A stretch of 64,000 bases of DNA. It comes from Phycicoccus sp. M110.8 (GTDB lineage Bacteria > Actinomycetota > Actinomycetes > Actinomycetales > Dermatophilaceae). Within the stretch, counting starts at the first letter, position 1, and every line of letters starts with the position of its first letter. Both the position numbers and the translations under genes were made by a program. A model generated the notes under the pieces. It was not told the DNA's origin, searched no databases, and saw only the letters and a program-made list of their open reading frames with translations. This document shows, piece after piece, positions 28,138 to 36,530 of this stretch. The DNA lies in NCBI RefSeq assembly GCF_032464895.1, contig NZ_JAWDIC010000001.1:372001-436000 (forward strand). The letters are read 5' to 3'.

Positions 28138-29196
28138 GTGGGGGATGAGCAGCTGAGCGAACCGGCCGACCCGGCCTGGGCCGACCCCGGCCGGGCCGGT
28201 GCGGCCGCGCCGGCCACCACCCTGCCGCCGCGCCCACCGATCGTCATGCACTGCGACGCGGGCGTCGTCCGAGCCGCCACCCTCGCGACCCTGCGCGGCT
28301 CGCTGCTGGGCTGGCAGGGCCTCCTCCTCGCCCTGCTGGCGCTGGTGTCCGGGTATGCCGTCGTCGCCGGGTCCGGCAGCTCCACGTGGTGGCAGCTGGG
28401 GCTGGCCGCCCTGGGGATGTACCTCCTCGTGGTCCTGGTGACCGCCCGTGGCGCCGGCAGGAGCATGCGGCGCATGCTGCCCGTGGGAGGGACGGTGCGC
28501 AGCTGGTATGCCACCCCGGACGCCGTGGCACTCGAGACCGGCACGGGGCGGACCGACCTGCGTCCCGGCTCGCTGCTGTCGGCACGGCGGTGCGGGCCCG
28601 TGACGAAGGTGCGGCTGGGCCGCACCCGGCGCCAAGGTTTCCTCCCGAGCGCCCTGCTGACCGACGAGGACCTCGCGTTCCTGGTCGGCACCGGGCGTCC
28701 GGCTCCCGCGGCGCCGGTGCCGCCGGTCGCCGAGCTCCCGCTCCTGCTCGTCGCCACCGACCGCACGCGCCGCACCCTGCGCCGGGCTGTCCTCACCTGG
28801 ACGCTGCGGCGACCGCAGATGGTGCTGCTGGTGGGATGCGCCGTCCTCCTTGCGGCGATCGGCGCCTGGTCCCACGGGTCGGCCCAGGTGGTGGTCGCCG
28901 CCGTCCTGCTGTCCTACGGGGCGCTGCAGGTCGTGGGGAGCGTGCGGCTGCTCTCCCGTTCGTACCAGCCGGGCGCCCTGGTCCGTGCCGGCCTCATCGG
29001 GGACCGGCTGCGGCTGCAGACCGGCGACGACCTCGCGGACGAGCTCCCGCTGCAGTCCGTGCGACAGTGCCACGTGGGCCGGCACCACGTCCGGCTCGAC
29101 CTCGGTCGCGGACGGCCACACCTCTTCCTGCCCCGGGACCTCTTCCCCCCGTCCGAGCTGGCCGACCTCCAGCGCCGCGTCGCCGGCCACCACTGA
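28138..29196 (+). CDS. hypothetical membrane protein, two pairs of transmembrane helices
   Basis: A 352-residue protein with a Pro/Ala-rich cytosolic N-terminus, one helix pair at about residues 60-105 and a second at about 225-265. Each pair is followed by a short soluble module (V-R-S-W-Y-A-T-P-D-A-V and L-I-G-D-R-L-R-L-Q), and the modules look like a tandem duplication. The second resembles a YcxB-type domain, but I cannot name the family. TACACT lies eight bases before the GTG at 28138, which may be a leaderless promoter. No functional context is visible. Confidence 0.75.
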   Translation: MGDEQLSEPADPAWADPGRAGAAAPATTLPPRPPIVMHCDAGVVRAATLATLRGSLLGWQGLLLALLALVSGYAVVAGSGSSTWWQLGLAALGMYLLVVLVTARGAGRSMRRMLPVGGTVRSWYATPDAVALETGTGRTDLRPGSLLSARRCGPVTKVRLGRTRRQGFLPSALLTDEDLAFLVGTGRPAPAAPVPPVAELPLLLVATDRTRRTLRRAVLTWTLRRPQMVLLVGCAVLLAAIGAWSHGSAQVVVAAVLLSYGALQVVGSVRLLSRSYQPGALVRAGLIGDRLRLQTGDDLADELPLQSVRQCHVGRHHVRLDLGRGRPHLFLPRDLFPPSELADLQRRVAGHH

Positions 29197-29280
29197 CCCG
29201 GCCCGCCGGCACACGCACGAACCACCCCCTGCCCACCCGAGCCCGGCCCGACCCTGCCCCCCGGACTCCGGCACACGCTT

Positions 29281-29355
29281 GTCTGCGCACACACCTGCGT
29301 CTCACTGCGCACGGATCCACTCTGCGCGCAGTGACACGGACGTCTGTGAGCAGAC
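29281..29355. repeat. nested inverted repeats in an intergenic region
   Basis: Outer arms GTCTGCGCACA (29281-29291) and TGTGAGCAGAC (29345-29355) pair with one mismatch; inner arms TCACTGCGC (29302-29310) and GCGCAGTGA (29326-29334) pair perfectly. It lies between the membrane protein gene and the ArsR promoter. It could terminate transcription from upstream or encode a structured RNA. Confidence 0.6.
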
Positions 29356-29408
29356 CCGCGGTTCGGGGGCCGCACGGGGACGCGCAGGATGCCCGGGTCC
29401 TGCGGCCC

Positions 29409-29470
29409 TTGACGCAGCCGCCGACGCGGGCGCATAGTTGCCCCATCAGTTAATTAACCGATTGGTTGAT
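29409..29470 (+). promoter_or_regulatory. ArsR-gene promoter with overlapping operator
   Basis: TTGACG (29409-29414) and CATAGT (29433-29438) with an 18-base spacer form a good sigma-70-type promoter. Downstream, ATCAGTTAATTAACCGATT plus GGTTGAT (29445-29470) contains TTAACC-GATT-GGTTGA and outer ATCA/TGAT, a site typical of ArsR-family repressors, reaching the start codon. Confidence 0.75.
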
Positions 29471-29813
29471 GATGGACGACTCGCTCAGCACCACCTTCGC
29501 CGCCCTCGCCGACCCCACGCGCCGCGCCATCCTCGAGCGCCTCGCGCAGGGCGACGCGACGGTGGGCGAGCTGGCCGAGCCGTTCGCGATGAGCCTGCCG
29601 GCGATCTCCAAGCACCTCTCGGTGCTCGAGCGCGCCGGCCTGGTCACCAAGGACCGCGACGGGGTGCGACGCCACTGCCGCATCTCCGCCACGCCCTTGA
29701 GGTCCGCGACCACCTGGCTCGAGGAGTACCGCCGCTTCTGGGAGGCCAACCTCGACAGCCTGGACGCCTACCTCACCCACATCCAGCAGCACCCGGAGGA
29801 ACAGCAGCCATGA
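29469..29813 (+). CDS. ArsR-family winged-helix regulator
   Basis: A 114-residue repressor beginning M-M-D-D-S-L-S-T-T-F-A-A-L-A-D-P-T-R-R, with recognition helix M-S-L-P-A-I-S-K-H-L-S-V-L-E-R-A-G-L. It lacks the Cys metal-binding motifs of arsenic sensors, so it is of the non-metal type that accompanies SRPBCC proteins. Starts at 29469 and 29472 are both possible; no Shine-Dalgarno is present. The stop overlaps the SRPBCC gene as ATGA, making a two-gene autoregulated unit. Confidence 0.9.
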   Translation: MMDDSLSTTFAALADPTRRAILERLAQGDATVGELAEPFAMSLPAISKHLSVLERAGLVTKDRDGVRRHCRISATPLRSATTWLEEYRRFWEANLDSLDAYLTHIQQHPEEQQP

Positions 29814-30298
29814 GCACCACGACCGACTCCGCCCGCGTCACCACCGACGGCTCGGACATCGTCATCACCCGGCAGTTCGCCGCTCCCGCCCAGCTCGTCT
29901 ACGACGCCATGACCCGGCCGGAGCACGTCCGGCAGTGGTGGGGCGCCGGCCACGGCACCATGACCACCTGCGAGGTCGACCTGCGCGTAGGCGGCCGCTG
30001 GCACTTCGCCCAGGTCACGCCCGACGGCCACGAGGTGTCCTTCTCGGGCGAGTACCTCGAGCTCGACCCCCCGGGCCGCATGGTCCACACCGAGAAGTTC
30101 GACGCCATGCCTGACAGCGAGCCCTCGACCATCGTCACGACCCTCACCGAGCAGGACGGCGTCACGACCCTGCACGCGGTCTGCACCTACGACTCGCCCC
30201 AGACGGTCGAGGCCGTCGTCGGGTCGGGCATGGAGAGCGGCCTGCAGTCGTCCTACAACGCCATCGACGACCTGCTCGCCCGGCTCAAGAACGCCTGA
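29810..30298 (+). CDS. SRPBCC/AHSA1-domain protein
   Basis: A 162-residue START-like protein of the Aha1 C-terminal type. It shows I-T-R-Q-F-A-A-P-A-Q-L-V-Y-D-A-M-T, R-Q-W-W-G, the D-L-R-V-G-G-R-W-H-F strand and the C-terminal long helix. Such domains bind hydrophobic ligands; the ligand is unknown. Coupled to the ArsR gene by ATGA, a very common pairing, and probably repressed with it. It ends 12 bases before the convergent oxidoreductase. Confidence 0.88.
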   Translation: MSTTTDSARVTTDGSDIVITRQFAAPAQLVYDAMTRPEHVRQWWGAGHGTMTTCEVDLRVGGRWHFAQVTPDGHEVSFSGEYLELDPPGRMVHTEKFDAMPDSEPSTIVTTLTEQDGVTTLHAVCTYDSPQTVEAVVGSGMESGLQSSYNAIDDLLARLKNA

Positions 30299-30310
30299 GG
30301 CCGACCCGCC

Positions 30311-31303
30311 TCACTCCCCCAGGACGACGACCCGCCCGGTCGTCCGGCCCGACGCCACGCGGGCCAGGGCGGCCGGGGCGTCGGCGAACGGCACCTGCTC
30401 GGAGACCACGGGCTCGACCGCCCCGGTGGCGGCCATCTCGAGCAGGCGCGCGTGCGCGTCCTGCGCGACCGCGGGGTTGCGCTCGAGGTACAGGCCCCAG
30501 TGCAGGCCGACGAGCGAGTAGTTCTTCACCAGCGCGTGCCCCAGCGGCGGGGTCGGGATGGTGCCGCTGGTGAACCCCACGACGACGATCCGCCCCTCGA
30601 AGGCCACCACCTTCGTCGAGGCCTCGAACGACGGGCCGCCGACCGGGTCGAACACGACGTCCGCACCGCCCCGGCCGAGCGCCTCGCGCAGGGCCCCGAC
30701 GAGGTCCCCCTCGGTACGGTCGACGACGGCGTCGGCACCGGCGGCCCGCGCGACCTCGGCCTTGGCAGCTCCGCCCACGACACCGACGACCCGGGCGCCG
30801 AGGGCCTTGCCGACCTGCACCGCCGCTGTCCCGACACCGCCGGCCGCGGCGTGCACCAGCAGGGTCTCCCCGGCCTGCAGCGCGGCCCGGCGCACGAGCC
30901 CGACGTATGCCGTCTGGTACCCGATCGTCAGGCAGCTCGCCTGGGCATCGGACCACGACGGAGGTGCCGGGAACGCGCCCCCTGCCGGCATCAGGCACTG
31001 CTCGGCGAGACCGCCGGCCGGCACGGCGGTGGTGCCGACCACGCGGTCGCCGACGCGGGCCCGTCCGGGGTCGACGCCTGGACCCACCTCGAGCACCTCG
31101 CCGCAGACCTCCACGCCCGGCGTGAACGGCGGCTCCGGACGGACCTGGTAGTGACCGCGGACCATCAGGGCGTCGGGGAAGTTGAGGGCGGCGGCCAGGA
31201 CGCGCACCCGCAGCTGTCCCGGCCCGACGGTGGGCTCGGGCACGTCTGCCAGCTGCAGCACCTCGGCCGGTTCGCCGAGGGCTGTCGCCTGCCACGCCTT
31301 CAC
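30311..31303 (-). CDS. NADPH:quinone oxidoreductase, zinc-independent MDR family
   Basis: A 330-residue medium-chain reductase of the QOR type. The N-terminal catalytic domain has A-A-A-L-N-F-P-D-A-L-M-V-R-G; the Rossmann motif is in H-A-A-A-G-G-V-G-T-A-A-V-Q; zinc-ligand Cys/His of alcohol dehydrogenases are absent. It ends V-V-V-L-G-E. AGGAGGCACC precedes the GTG at 31303, so it has its own strong ribosome site. It is the last of four same-strand genes (dehydrogenase, two SDRs, this), 95 bases after the second SDR, likely part of the same acyl-CoA/ketone pathway. Confidence 0.9.
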   Translation of the reverse strand: MKAWQATALGEPAEVLQLADVPEPTVGPGQLRVRVLAAALNFPDALMVRGHYQVRPEPPFTPGVEVCGEVLEVGPGVDPGRARVGDRVVGTTAVPAGGLAEQCLMPAGGAFPAPPSWSDAQASCLTIGYQTAYVGLVRRAALQAGETLLVHAAAGGVGTAAVQVGKALGARVVGVVGGAAKAEVARAAGADAVVDRTEGDLVGALREALGRGGADVVFDPVGGPSFEASTKVVAFEGRIVVVGFTSGTIPTPPLGHALVKNYSLVGLHWGLYLERNPAVAQDAHARLLEMAATGAVEPVVSEQVPFADAPAALARVASGRTTGRVVVLGE

Positions 31304-31340
31304 GGTGCCTCCTGGGTCGGTGTCTCGGTCGGGTCGCCCC

Positions 31341-31372
31341 GGTCGGCCGGGTCTCCTGGTCGGCCGGGTCTC
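31341..31372. repeat. short direct repeat, 17-bp period
   Basis: GGTCGGCCGGGTCTC occurs at 31341-31355 and 31358-31372 in the gap between the oxidoreductase and SDR genes. The surrounding sequence is rich in further GGTCGG variants. No function is evident. Confidence 0.6.
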
Positions 31373-31398
31373 TCTGTCAGGTCGGTCGGATCGGTCGC

Positions 31399-32244
31399 TC
31401 AGCCGGGCCAGTCGGCGCCCATGGTGACCGGGGGCAGCGCGCCCGCCAGGCGCCGCATGCCCGCGAGCCAGCGGTCGGGGTCGGCCGCCCGGTGCGCGTA
31501 CATCTGGGCGACCTCCGGGTGCGGCAGCACGAGGAAGCGCCCGTCGACCATCGCCGCGAACAGATCCTGCGCCACCTTCTCCGGCGAGACCGCGGTCGGC
31601 TCCATCAGGGCACGACCGGCGGCACCCGAGTTGCGCAGCATGTCGGTGTGAACGCCCTGCGGGCACACCGCGTGCACGCGGATCCCCTTGTCGCCGTAAG
31701 TCATCGACATCCACTCGGCGAACGCGAGCGCGGCGTGCTTCGTCACGGCATACGGGGCGGCACCGGGGATGGACAGCAGGCCGGCGGCGCTCACGGTCGC
31801 GACGAACGTGCCGCTCCCCCGCTCGAGCCACTCCGGCACGAGCAGGCGCGCCGCGCGCACGTGCCCCATGACGTTGACGTTCCAGGACACCTCCCACGCC
31901 TTCTCGGCCACGGCCTCCGTGCCGCCGCGGGCCACACCCGCGTTGGCGCAGTAGACGTCGATGCCGCCGAGGTGCTCGCGCGCCGCGGCCACGAGGGACT
32001 CGACACCCTCCTCGCTCGAGGCGTCGCCCGGCACCGCGTGGGCGCCGAGCGACTCGGCCGTGGCCGAGAGCGCATCGGCGTCGAGGTCGTTGACGACGAC
32101 CCGCGCGCCCGCGTCGACGAAGGCACGGGCGTATGCCGCACCGATGCCGCGAGCGGCGCCCGTCACCACGACACGGGCGTCGGAGAGGTCAGGCGCCGTG
32201 GCGTCGAACGCCGTGTGTTCGAGCGGGGAGGGATCGACCGTCAC
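31399..32244 (-). CDS. short-chain dehydrogenase/reductase
   Basis: A 281-residue SDR with a 20-residue N-terminal extension, T-G-A-A-R-G-I-G cofactor motif, N-A-G, and the catalytic Y-A-V-T-K. The segment G-V-H-T-D-M in place of PG-x-T and the long C-terminus set it apart from FabG. Substrate is unknown; its operon suggests an acyl or alcohol intermediate. The GTG at 32244 overlaps the preceding SDR stop (GTGA), so the two are translated together. Confidence 0.88.
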   Translation of the reverse strand: MTVDPSPLEHTAFDATAPDLSDARVVVTGAARGIGAAYARAFVDAGARVVVNDLDADALSATAESLGAHAVPGDASSEEGVESLVAAAREHLGGIDVYCANAGVARGGTEAVAEKAWEVSWNVNVMGHVRAARLLVPEWLERGSGTFVATVSAAGLLSIPGAAPYAVTKHAALAFAEWMSMTYGDKGIRVHAVCPQGVHTDMLRNSGAAGRALMEPTAVSPEKVAQDLFAAMVDGRFLVLPHPEVAQMYAHRAADPDRWLAGMRRLAGALPPVTMGADWPG

Positions 32245-32999
32245 AGGCCGCCGCCGAGGGTGACGCCGCCGTCGACGACGAGGGTCTGCCCGGTGATCCA
32301 GCCGGCGTCCTCCGACAGCAGGAACGACACGGCGCCGGCGACGTCCTCGGGCACCCCGAGACGCTTCATCGGATAGGCGGAGGCGACCTTCTCCTCGCGG
32401 CCCTCGTAGAGCGCCTGGGCGAACTGGGTCTTGACGATGGCCGGGGCCACGGCGTTGACCCGGATCCCCGGGCCGAGCTGGTACCCGAGCTCGGTGGTGA
32501 GGTGGATCAGGGCCGCCTTCGTCACGCCGTACCACGCGATCGGCCCCGCGGCGCCGATGCCGGCGATAGAGGCGACGTTGACGACGGCACCGGGCCGCCC
32601 GTCGGCCCCGAGCCCGGCTGCCACCGCCTTCTGCACCCAGGCCAGGGCTGCGACGACGTTGGTGTCGAACATCTTCCGCGCGGCGTCGAGCGGGGTGTCG
32701 AGCAGCGGCCCGTAGACGGGGTTGATGCCCGTGTTGTTGACGAGCAGGTCCAGGCCACCGAACCGCTCGAGCGCGGTCCGGACGACCTCGTCCTGGTGGG
32801 CCTCGTCCGCCGCGTTGCCGGCGACGCCGACCGCGTGGTCGGCGCCCCCCAGCTGCTCGGCGGCCTCGGCGAGGGCCTCGGGCTTGCGGGCCGTCAGGAC
32901 CACGCGGGCACCCTCGGCGACGAGCCGGGCGGCGATGCCCAGGCCGATGCCGCGGGAGGAGCCGGTGACGATGGCGACCTTGCCGTCGTGTGCACCCAC
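32241..32999 (-). CDS. short-chain dehydrogenase/reductase, 3-oxoacyl reductase-like
   Basis: A 252-residue SDR: T-G-S-S-R-G-I-G, N-N-T-G (Thr replacing Ala of NNAG), Y-G-V-T-K, then N-A-V-A-P-A-I-V-K-T and the C-terminal I-T-G-Q-T-L-V-V-D-G-G. It most resembles 3-oxoacyl reductases. The GTG at 32999 is 2 bases after the acyl-CoA dehydrogenase stop. Position directly behind the dehydrogenase supports a role in oxidation of a fatty acyl or branched-chain intermediate; the exact step is inference. Confidence 0.88.
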   Translation of the reverse strand: MGAHDGKVAIVTGSSRGIGLGIAARLVAEGARVVLTARKPEALAEAAEQLGGADHAVGVAGNAADEAHQDEVVRTALERFGGLDLLVNNTGINPVYGPLLDTPLDAARKMFDTNVVAALAWVQKAVAAGLGADGRPGAVVNVASIAGIGAAGPIAWYGVTKAALIHLTTELGYQLGPGIRVNAVAPAIVKTQFAQALYEGREEKVASAYPMKRLGVPEDVAGAVSFLLSEDAGWITGQTLVVDGGVTLGGGL

Positions 33000-33001
33000 G
33001 C

Positions 33002-34156
33002 TCAGAGCCCGAGGTCCCGGCCGATGAGCTCCTTCATGATCTCGTTCGAGCCGGCCCAGATCTTGGAGACCCGGGCGTCGCGCCAGGCCCGCGCCACGCG
33101 GTACTCGTTCATGAAGCCGTAGCCGCCGTAGAGCTGGACGCACTCGTCGAGCACGTCGTTCTGCACCTGCGCGGAGAACCACTTGGCCTTGGCCGCGTCG
33201 ACCGGCGTGAGCCTGCCCTCGGCGTGCGCGGCGATGCAGTCGTCGACGTAGGCTTGGGTGACCTCGAGGCGCGTCTGCAGCTCGGCGATCTTGAACTTGT
33301 TGTGCTGGAACGAGCCGACCGGCTGGCCGAACGCCTTGCGCTCCTTGGTGTACTCGATCGTCTCGCGCAGGATCTGGAACGCGTGCGCGGTGTTGGCCAC
33401 CGCAGCGCCGATCCGCTCCTGCGGCAGGCGCTGCATCATCGAGATGAAGCCCATGCCCTCCTCGCCGAGGCGGTTGGCGTCGGGGACGCGCACGTCCTCG
33501 AAGAACAGCTCGGAGGTGTCGGCCTCCTCCTGGCCGACCTTGTCGAGCTTGCGGCCGCGGCTGAAGCCCTCCATGCCGGCCTCGACCATGAGCAGGGTGA
33601 TGCCCTTGGCGCCCTTGGACGGGTCGGTGCGGGCCGCCACGATGACCAGGTCGGCCTGGTAGCCGTTGGTGATGAACGTCTTGGAGCCGTTGAGGATCCA
33701 GTCGCCGGAGCCGTCGTCGGCCCGCACCGCGGTGGTCTTCAGCGCGGCGAGGTCGGACCCGCCCGACGGCTCGGTCATCGCGATGGCGCAGATGAGGTCG
33801 CCGTTGGCCATGCCCGGCAGCCAGCGCTCCTTCTGCTCCTGCGTGCCGAGGTCGACGATGTACGGCGGGCACACGTCGGAGTGGATGCCGAAGCAGCTCG
33901 ACACCGCGAAGTTGAACCCCGCGATCATCTCGGCCGCGATGGCGTTGAAGCGGTAGTCCTCGGCCCCCGCGCCACCGAACTCCTCGGGGATGTCGAGCCC
34001 GAAGAGCCCCTGCTTGCCGGCCTCCTTCCAGATGTCGCGGTCGATCGACTTGACCTCGAGCATCTGCTCGGCGCGCGGACGCAGCGTCCGCTCGACGAAC
34101 TCCTGGACCGAGCTGCGGAAGGCCTCGTGGTCGGGGCCGTACAGGTTGCGGGGCAT
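33002..34156 (-). CDS. acyl-CoA dehydrogenase
   Basis: A 384-residue FAD enzyme introducing the alpha-beta double bond in acyl-CoA. The FAD signatures are A-M-T-E-P-S-G-G-S-D and, near the C-terminus, Q-L-Y-G-G-Y-G-F-M-N-E-Y, whose Glu fits the catalytic base of the long/branched-chain group. It also has R-K-A-F-G-Q-P. CAAGGAGAGCC before the ATG at 34156 is a strong ribosome site. First gene of a minus-strand operon, with an 18-base dyad at 34183-34200 between it and a divergent TetR gene that very likely represses it. Confidence 0.93.
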   Translation of the reverse strand: MPRNLYGPDHEAFRSSVQEFVERTLRPRAEQMLEVKSIDRDIWKEAGKQGLFGLDIPEEFGGAGAEDYRFNAIAAEMIAGFNFAVSSCFGIHSDVCPPYIVDLGTQEQKERWLPGMANGDLICAIAMTEPSGGSDLAALKTTAVRADDGSGDWILNGSKTFITNGYQADLVIVAARTDPSKGAKGITLLMVEAGMEGFSRGRKLDKVGQEEADTSELFFEDVRVPDANRLGEEGMGFISMMQRLPQERIGAAVANTAHAFQILRETIEYTKERKAFGQPVGSFQHNKFKIAELQTRLEVTQAYVDDCIAAHAEGRLTPVDAAKAKWFSAQVQNDVLDECVQLYGGYGFMNEYRVARAWRDARVSKIWAGSNEIMKELIGRDLGL

Positions 34157-34182
34157 GGCTCTCCTTGCGTGACACGATGCTG

Positions 34183-34200
34183 ACTAAGCGCTTGCTTAGT
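34183..34200. promoter_or_regulatory. TetR operator between acyl-CoA dehydrogenase operon and tetR
   Basis: ACTAAGC-GCTT-GCTTAGT, perfect 7-base arms, lies 27 bases upstream of the dehydrogenase ATG and 28 bases upstream of the TetR ATG. A variant recurs at 27215-27230. Confidence 0.8.
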
Positions 34201-34227
34201 GTCCGATGTGTCGGGCATGCTGTCAAC

Positions 34228-34851
34228 ATGCCCAGCCCCGCCCGTCCGGTCGCCACCGCGCCGGCGACGACGCCCCAGGCGCCGCAGGACACCGCGCAGC
34301 GGCTGCTCCAGGCCGCCGCGGAGGCCTTCGCGGACCGCGGCTTCCACGCGACGACGACCCGCGACATCGCGGCGCGGGCCGGCCTGTCCCCCGCCGGCGT
34401 CTACGTGCACTTCGCCACCAAGGAGGAGCTGCTCTACCAGCTCAGCCGCGAGGGCCACGTCGTCGCCCGCGACATGCTGCGGGACGCCGCAGCGCGGGAG
34501 CAGACGCCGACGGATGCGCTGCGCGCGATCATGGCGACCTTCGCGCGCTGGCACGCCGAGCACTTCCGGGTCGCCCGCATCGTCCAGTACGAGTTCGGCA
34601 ACCTCACCCCCGAGCACCGCGACGACGTGCTGCGGCTGCGCAAGGAGATCGACGCGGTCGTCCGGACCGTCGTCACCGAGGGCGTCGAGCAGGGCGAGTT
34701 CGACGTCGACGACGTGCCGGACACCACCCTCGCCCTCATGTCCATGGCCGTCGACGTCGCCCGCTGGTACGACCCGGAGATCAAGCGCACCCCCGAGGCC
34801 ATCGGCACGGCATACGCCGAGCTCGGGCTCCGCCTGGTCAGCGCCCGCTGA
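34228..34851 (+). CDS. TetR-family regulator of acyl-CoA metabolism
   Basis: A 207-residue TetR protein with the helix-turn-helix T-T-R-D-I-A-A-R-A-G-L-S-P-A-G-V-Y-V-H-F at about residues 45-65, followed by T-K-E-E-L-L-Y. The C-terminal domain belongs to the TetR_C group seen in fatty acid regulators such as KstR/FadR-like proteins. CATGCT ends six bases before the ATG at 34228, a weak leaderless -10. Divergent from the acyl-CoA dehydrogenase, it probably binds 34183-34200 and perhaps 27215-27230, with acyl-CoA as inducer (inference). Confidence 0.88.
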   Translation: MPSPARPVATAPATTPQAPQDTAQRLLQAAAEAFADRGFHATTTRDIAARAGLSPAGVYVHFATKEELLYQLSREGHVVARDMLRDAAAREQTPTDALRAIMATFARWHAEHFRVARIVQYEFGNLTPEHRDDVLRLRKEIDAVVRTVVTEGVEQGEFDVDDVPDTTLALMSMAVDVARWYDPEIKRTPEAIGTAYAELGLRLVSAR

Positions 34852-34872
34852 GGGCCGGCGGCGACCGCCCCC

Positions 34873-36006
34873 TCACAGCACCCGGGAGACCCCGGGCACC
34901 CGCGTGACGAGCCAGCCGACGGCGAACACCGCGGGCACGCCCACCGCGGAGACCAGGACGAACTTGGCCTCGGGCGCCCAGGGCAGCGGGTGCGCGGCGC
35001 CCGACAGCAGGACGAGCACGACGGGGTGCAGCAGGTATGCCGCGTACGCGCCGCGCGACGCGCGCGCCAGCGCCGCTCCCGGCGGTCCGGACCAGCGGCG
35101 ACGGAACCACGCCCACGCCCACACCGACAGGGTGAGCGCGCCGAGCCCGTCGACGAGGGCGAACGTGACCGCGAACGGGCCGAACCCGGTCACGAGGCTC
35201 TCGTCCTCAGTCGCGAACCCGTAGGCGGCCAGGGCGGTGAAGAGCACGAGCGATGCGGTGGCGACGAGACCGCTCGTCCGCGCGAGGCTGCGGGGGACGT
35301 CGTCGAGCCACCCGCGTTCGCGGGCGAGGGCCCCCACCGCGAAGACCCCGGCCGCCTGGGCCCAGTGCTGCCAGTTGAGGTTCCACAACGTCTCGGAGAA
35401 GTAGGACCAGCGCAGCCAGAGGACCAGGTCGGCGACCGCGATCCCGAGGGCTGCGACGGCCAGGATGCGCCAGCTGAGGCCTCCGGGGCGGGCCCGCGGC
35501 GGCCGCAGCCGCCGCCACGCGGCATACGCGAGCGAGAGGACGAGCAGCACGGTGATGAACCAGACCGGCCCGAGGTCGCGGTCGCCGCCGATGTCGGTGA
35601 GGTAGTCGACGAGGGTGCGCGACTCGCCCTGCACCCGGCCGCCGAGGTGGTCGGCGAAGGGGTCGACGAGGAGGAAGTAGAGCAGCGTCGGCACGCCCAG
35701 CCGCACCAGCCGGGCGCGCGCGAACGGCCCGGCCCCGCGCCGGGCCAGCGAGCCGGCCGCCATCCACCCACCCACCAGGAACAGCGGGGCCAGCCCGAAG
35801 ACGCCCGCCAGGAACGCCGGGACGCCCAGCACCACCGGCGTCACCTGCGAGGTCGTCCGCTCCTCGTAGTACCAGCCGATGTCGACGACGTAGGCCGTCG
35901 CCACGTGGACCACCACGACGCCGGCGATGGTGGCGACCTTGAGCCGGTCGACCCAGACGAGGCGCGCGACGGAGCCCGCCACATCGGCCCGGGCGGACAC
36001 GGACAC
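34873..36006 (-). CDS. acyltransferase family 3 membrane protein
   Basis: A 377-residue polytopic protein with about ten hydrophobic helices. The N-terminal V-W-V-D-R-L-K-V and V-H-V-A-T-A segment with its His, and L-V-G-G-W-M-A-A later, place it in the acyltransferase 3 (OafA/NodX) superfamily, which transfers acyl groups to surface carbohydrates or lipids. The acceptor is unknown. GAGGGGAGG lies 5 bases before the GTG at 36006; the ORF also allows GTG 36012. Neighbours give no hint. Confidence 0.82.
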   Translation of the reverse strand: MSVSARADVAGSVARLVWVDRLKVATIAGVVVVHVATAYVVDIGWYYEERTTSQVTPVVLGVPAFLAGVFGLAPLFLVGGWMAAGSLARRGAGPFARARLVRLGVPTLLYFLLVDPFADHLGGRVQGESRTLVDYLTDIGGDRDLGPVWFITVLLVLSLAYAAWRRLRPPRARPGGLSWRILAVAALGIAVADLVLWLRWSYFSETLWNLNWQHWAQAAGVFAVGALARERGWLDDVPRSLARTSGLVATASLVLFTALAAYGFATEDESLVTGFGPFAVTFALVDGLGALTLSVWAWAWFRRRWSGPPGAALARASRGAYAAYLLHPVVLVLLSGAAHPLPWAPEAKFVLVSAVGVPAVFAVGWLVTRVPGVSRVL

Positions 36007-36106
36007 GGCCACCTCCCCTCGGCGGGTTCACCGTAGGGGCGCGGGCGTCCCGCCACCCGGGCCCTTGGTCACGGGTCAGGCCTCCGTTTCGCCGTGGCGC
36101 ACGCTC

Positions 36107-36129
36107 CCGGGACGGGTCGCGCGTCCCGG
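36107..36129. repeat. inverted repeat in a divergent intergenic region
   Basis: CCGGGACG (36107-36114) and CGTCCCGG (36122-36129), 7-base loop, lie between the acyltransferase and the small membrane protein gene (36007-36205). A TACAGT further on (36152-36157) may be a -10 of the latter. Confidence 0.4.
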
Positions 36130-36205
36130 CCCACGGAGACGCCGCAGTCGCTACAGTGACCGCGGCGTCCGGCCGGGCGCCCGTCGACGAGGGGGGTTTC
36201 GCACC

Positions 36206-36502
36206 ATGCTGTTCTGGGGTTGGGGTGGCAAGAGCATCAACCGTCAGGTGTCGCCGAACCAGGCGGTCGTCCTGATGTACCGGTACCTGCACCTGATGTT
36301 CCTGTTCACGACGACGTGGGGGTACCGGTACGCCCTCGCCACGGCGACCGAGCAGGGCTGGGCGACCCGGCCCATCAGCGATGCCGAGGCACGGGGGCTG
36401 CTCGGGGGCGAGGAGCTGCGGCCGAGCCCGTGGAAGCGGTTCAGCATCTTCCTGCCGCTGGGCATCCTGCTGCTGGTCGTGGTCGCGGCCGTCCTGCGCT
36501 GA
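36206..36502 (+). CDS. small membrane protein of unknown function
   Basis: A 98-residue protein. It opens M-L-F-W-G-W-G-G-K-S and contains an aromatic-rich stretch (V-V-L-M-Y-R-Y-L-H-L-M-F-L-F) followed by a charged region and one clear C-terminal membrane helix, F-L-P-L-G-I-L-L-L-V-V-V-A-A-V. GAGGGGGG about 12 bases before the ATG at 36206 is a suitable ribosome site, and a strong terminator follows the gene, which together support it as real. I do not recognise the family. Confidence 0.72.
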   Translation: MLFWGWGGKSINRQVSPNQAVVLMYRYLHLMFLFTTTWGYRYALATATEQGWATRPISDAEARGLLGGEELRPSPWKRFSIFLPLGILLLVVVAAVLR

Positions 36503-36530
36503 CCGACGGCGCGCGCCGGCGACCGGCGGA

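Noticed and set aside
31341-31372. Direct repeat as an operator for the quinone oxidoreductase
   Set aside because: No dyad, and the area is full of GGTCGG variants, so slippage is more likely than a binding site.
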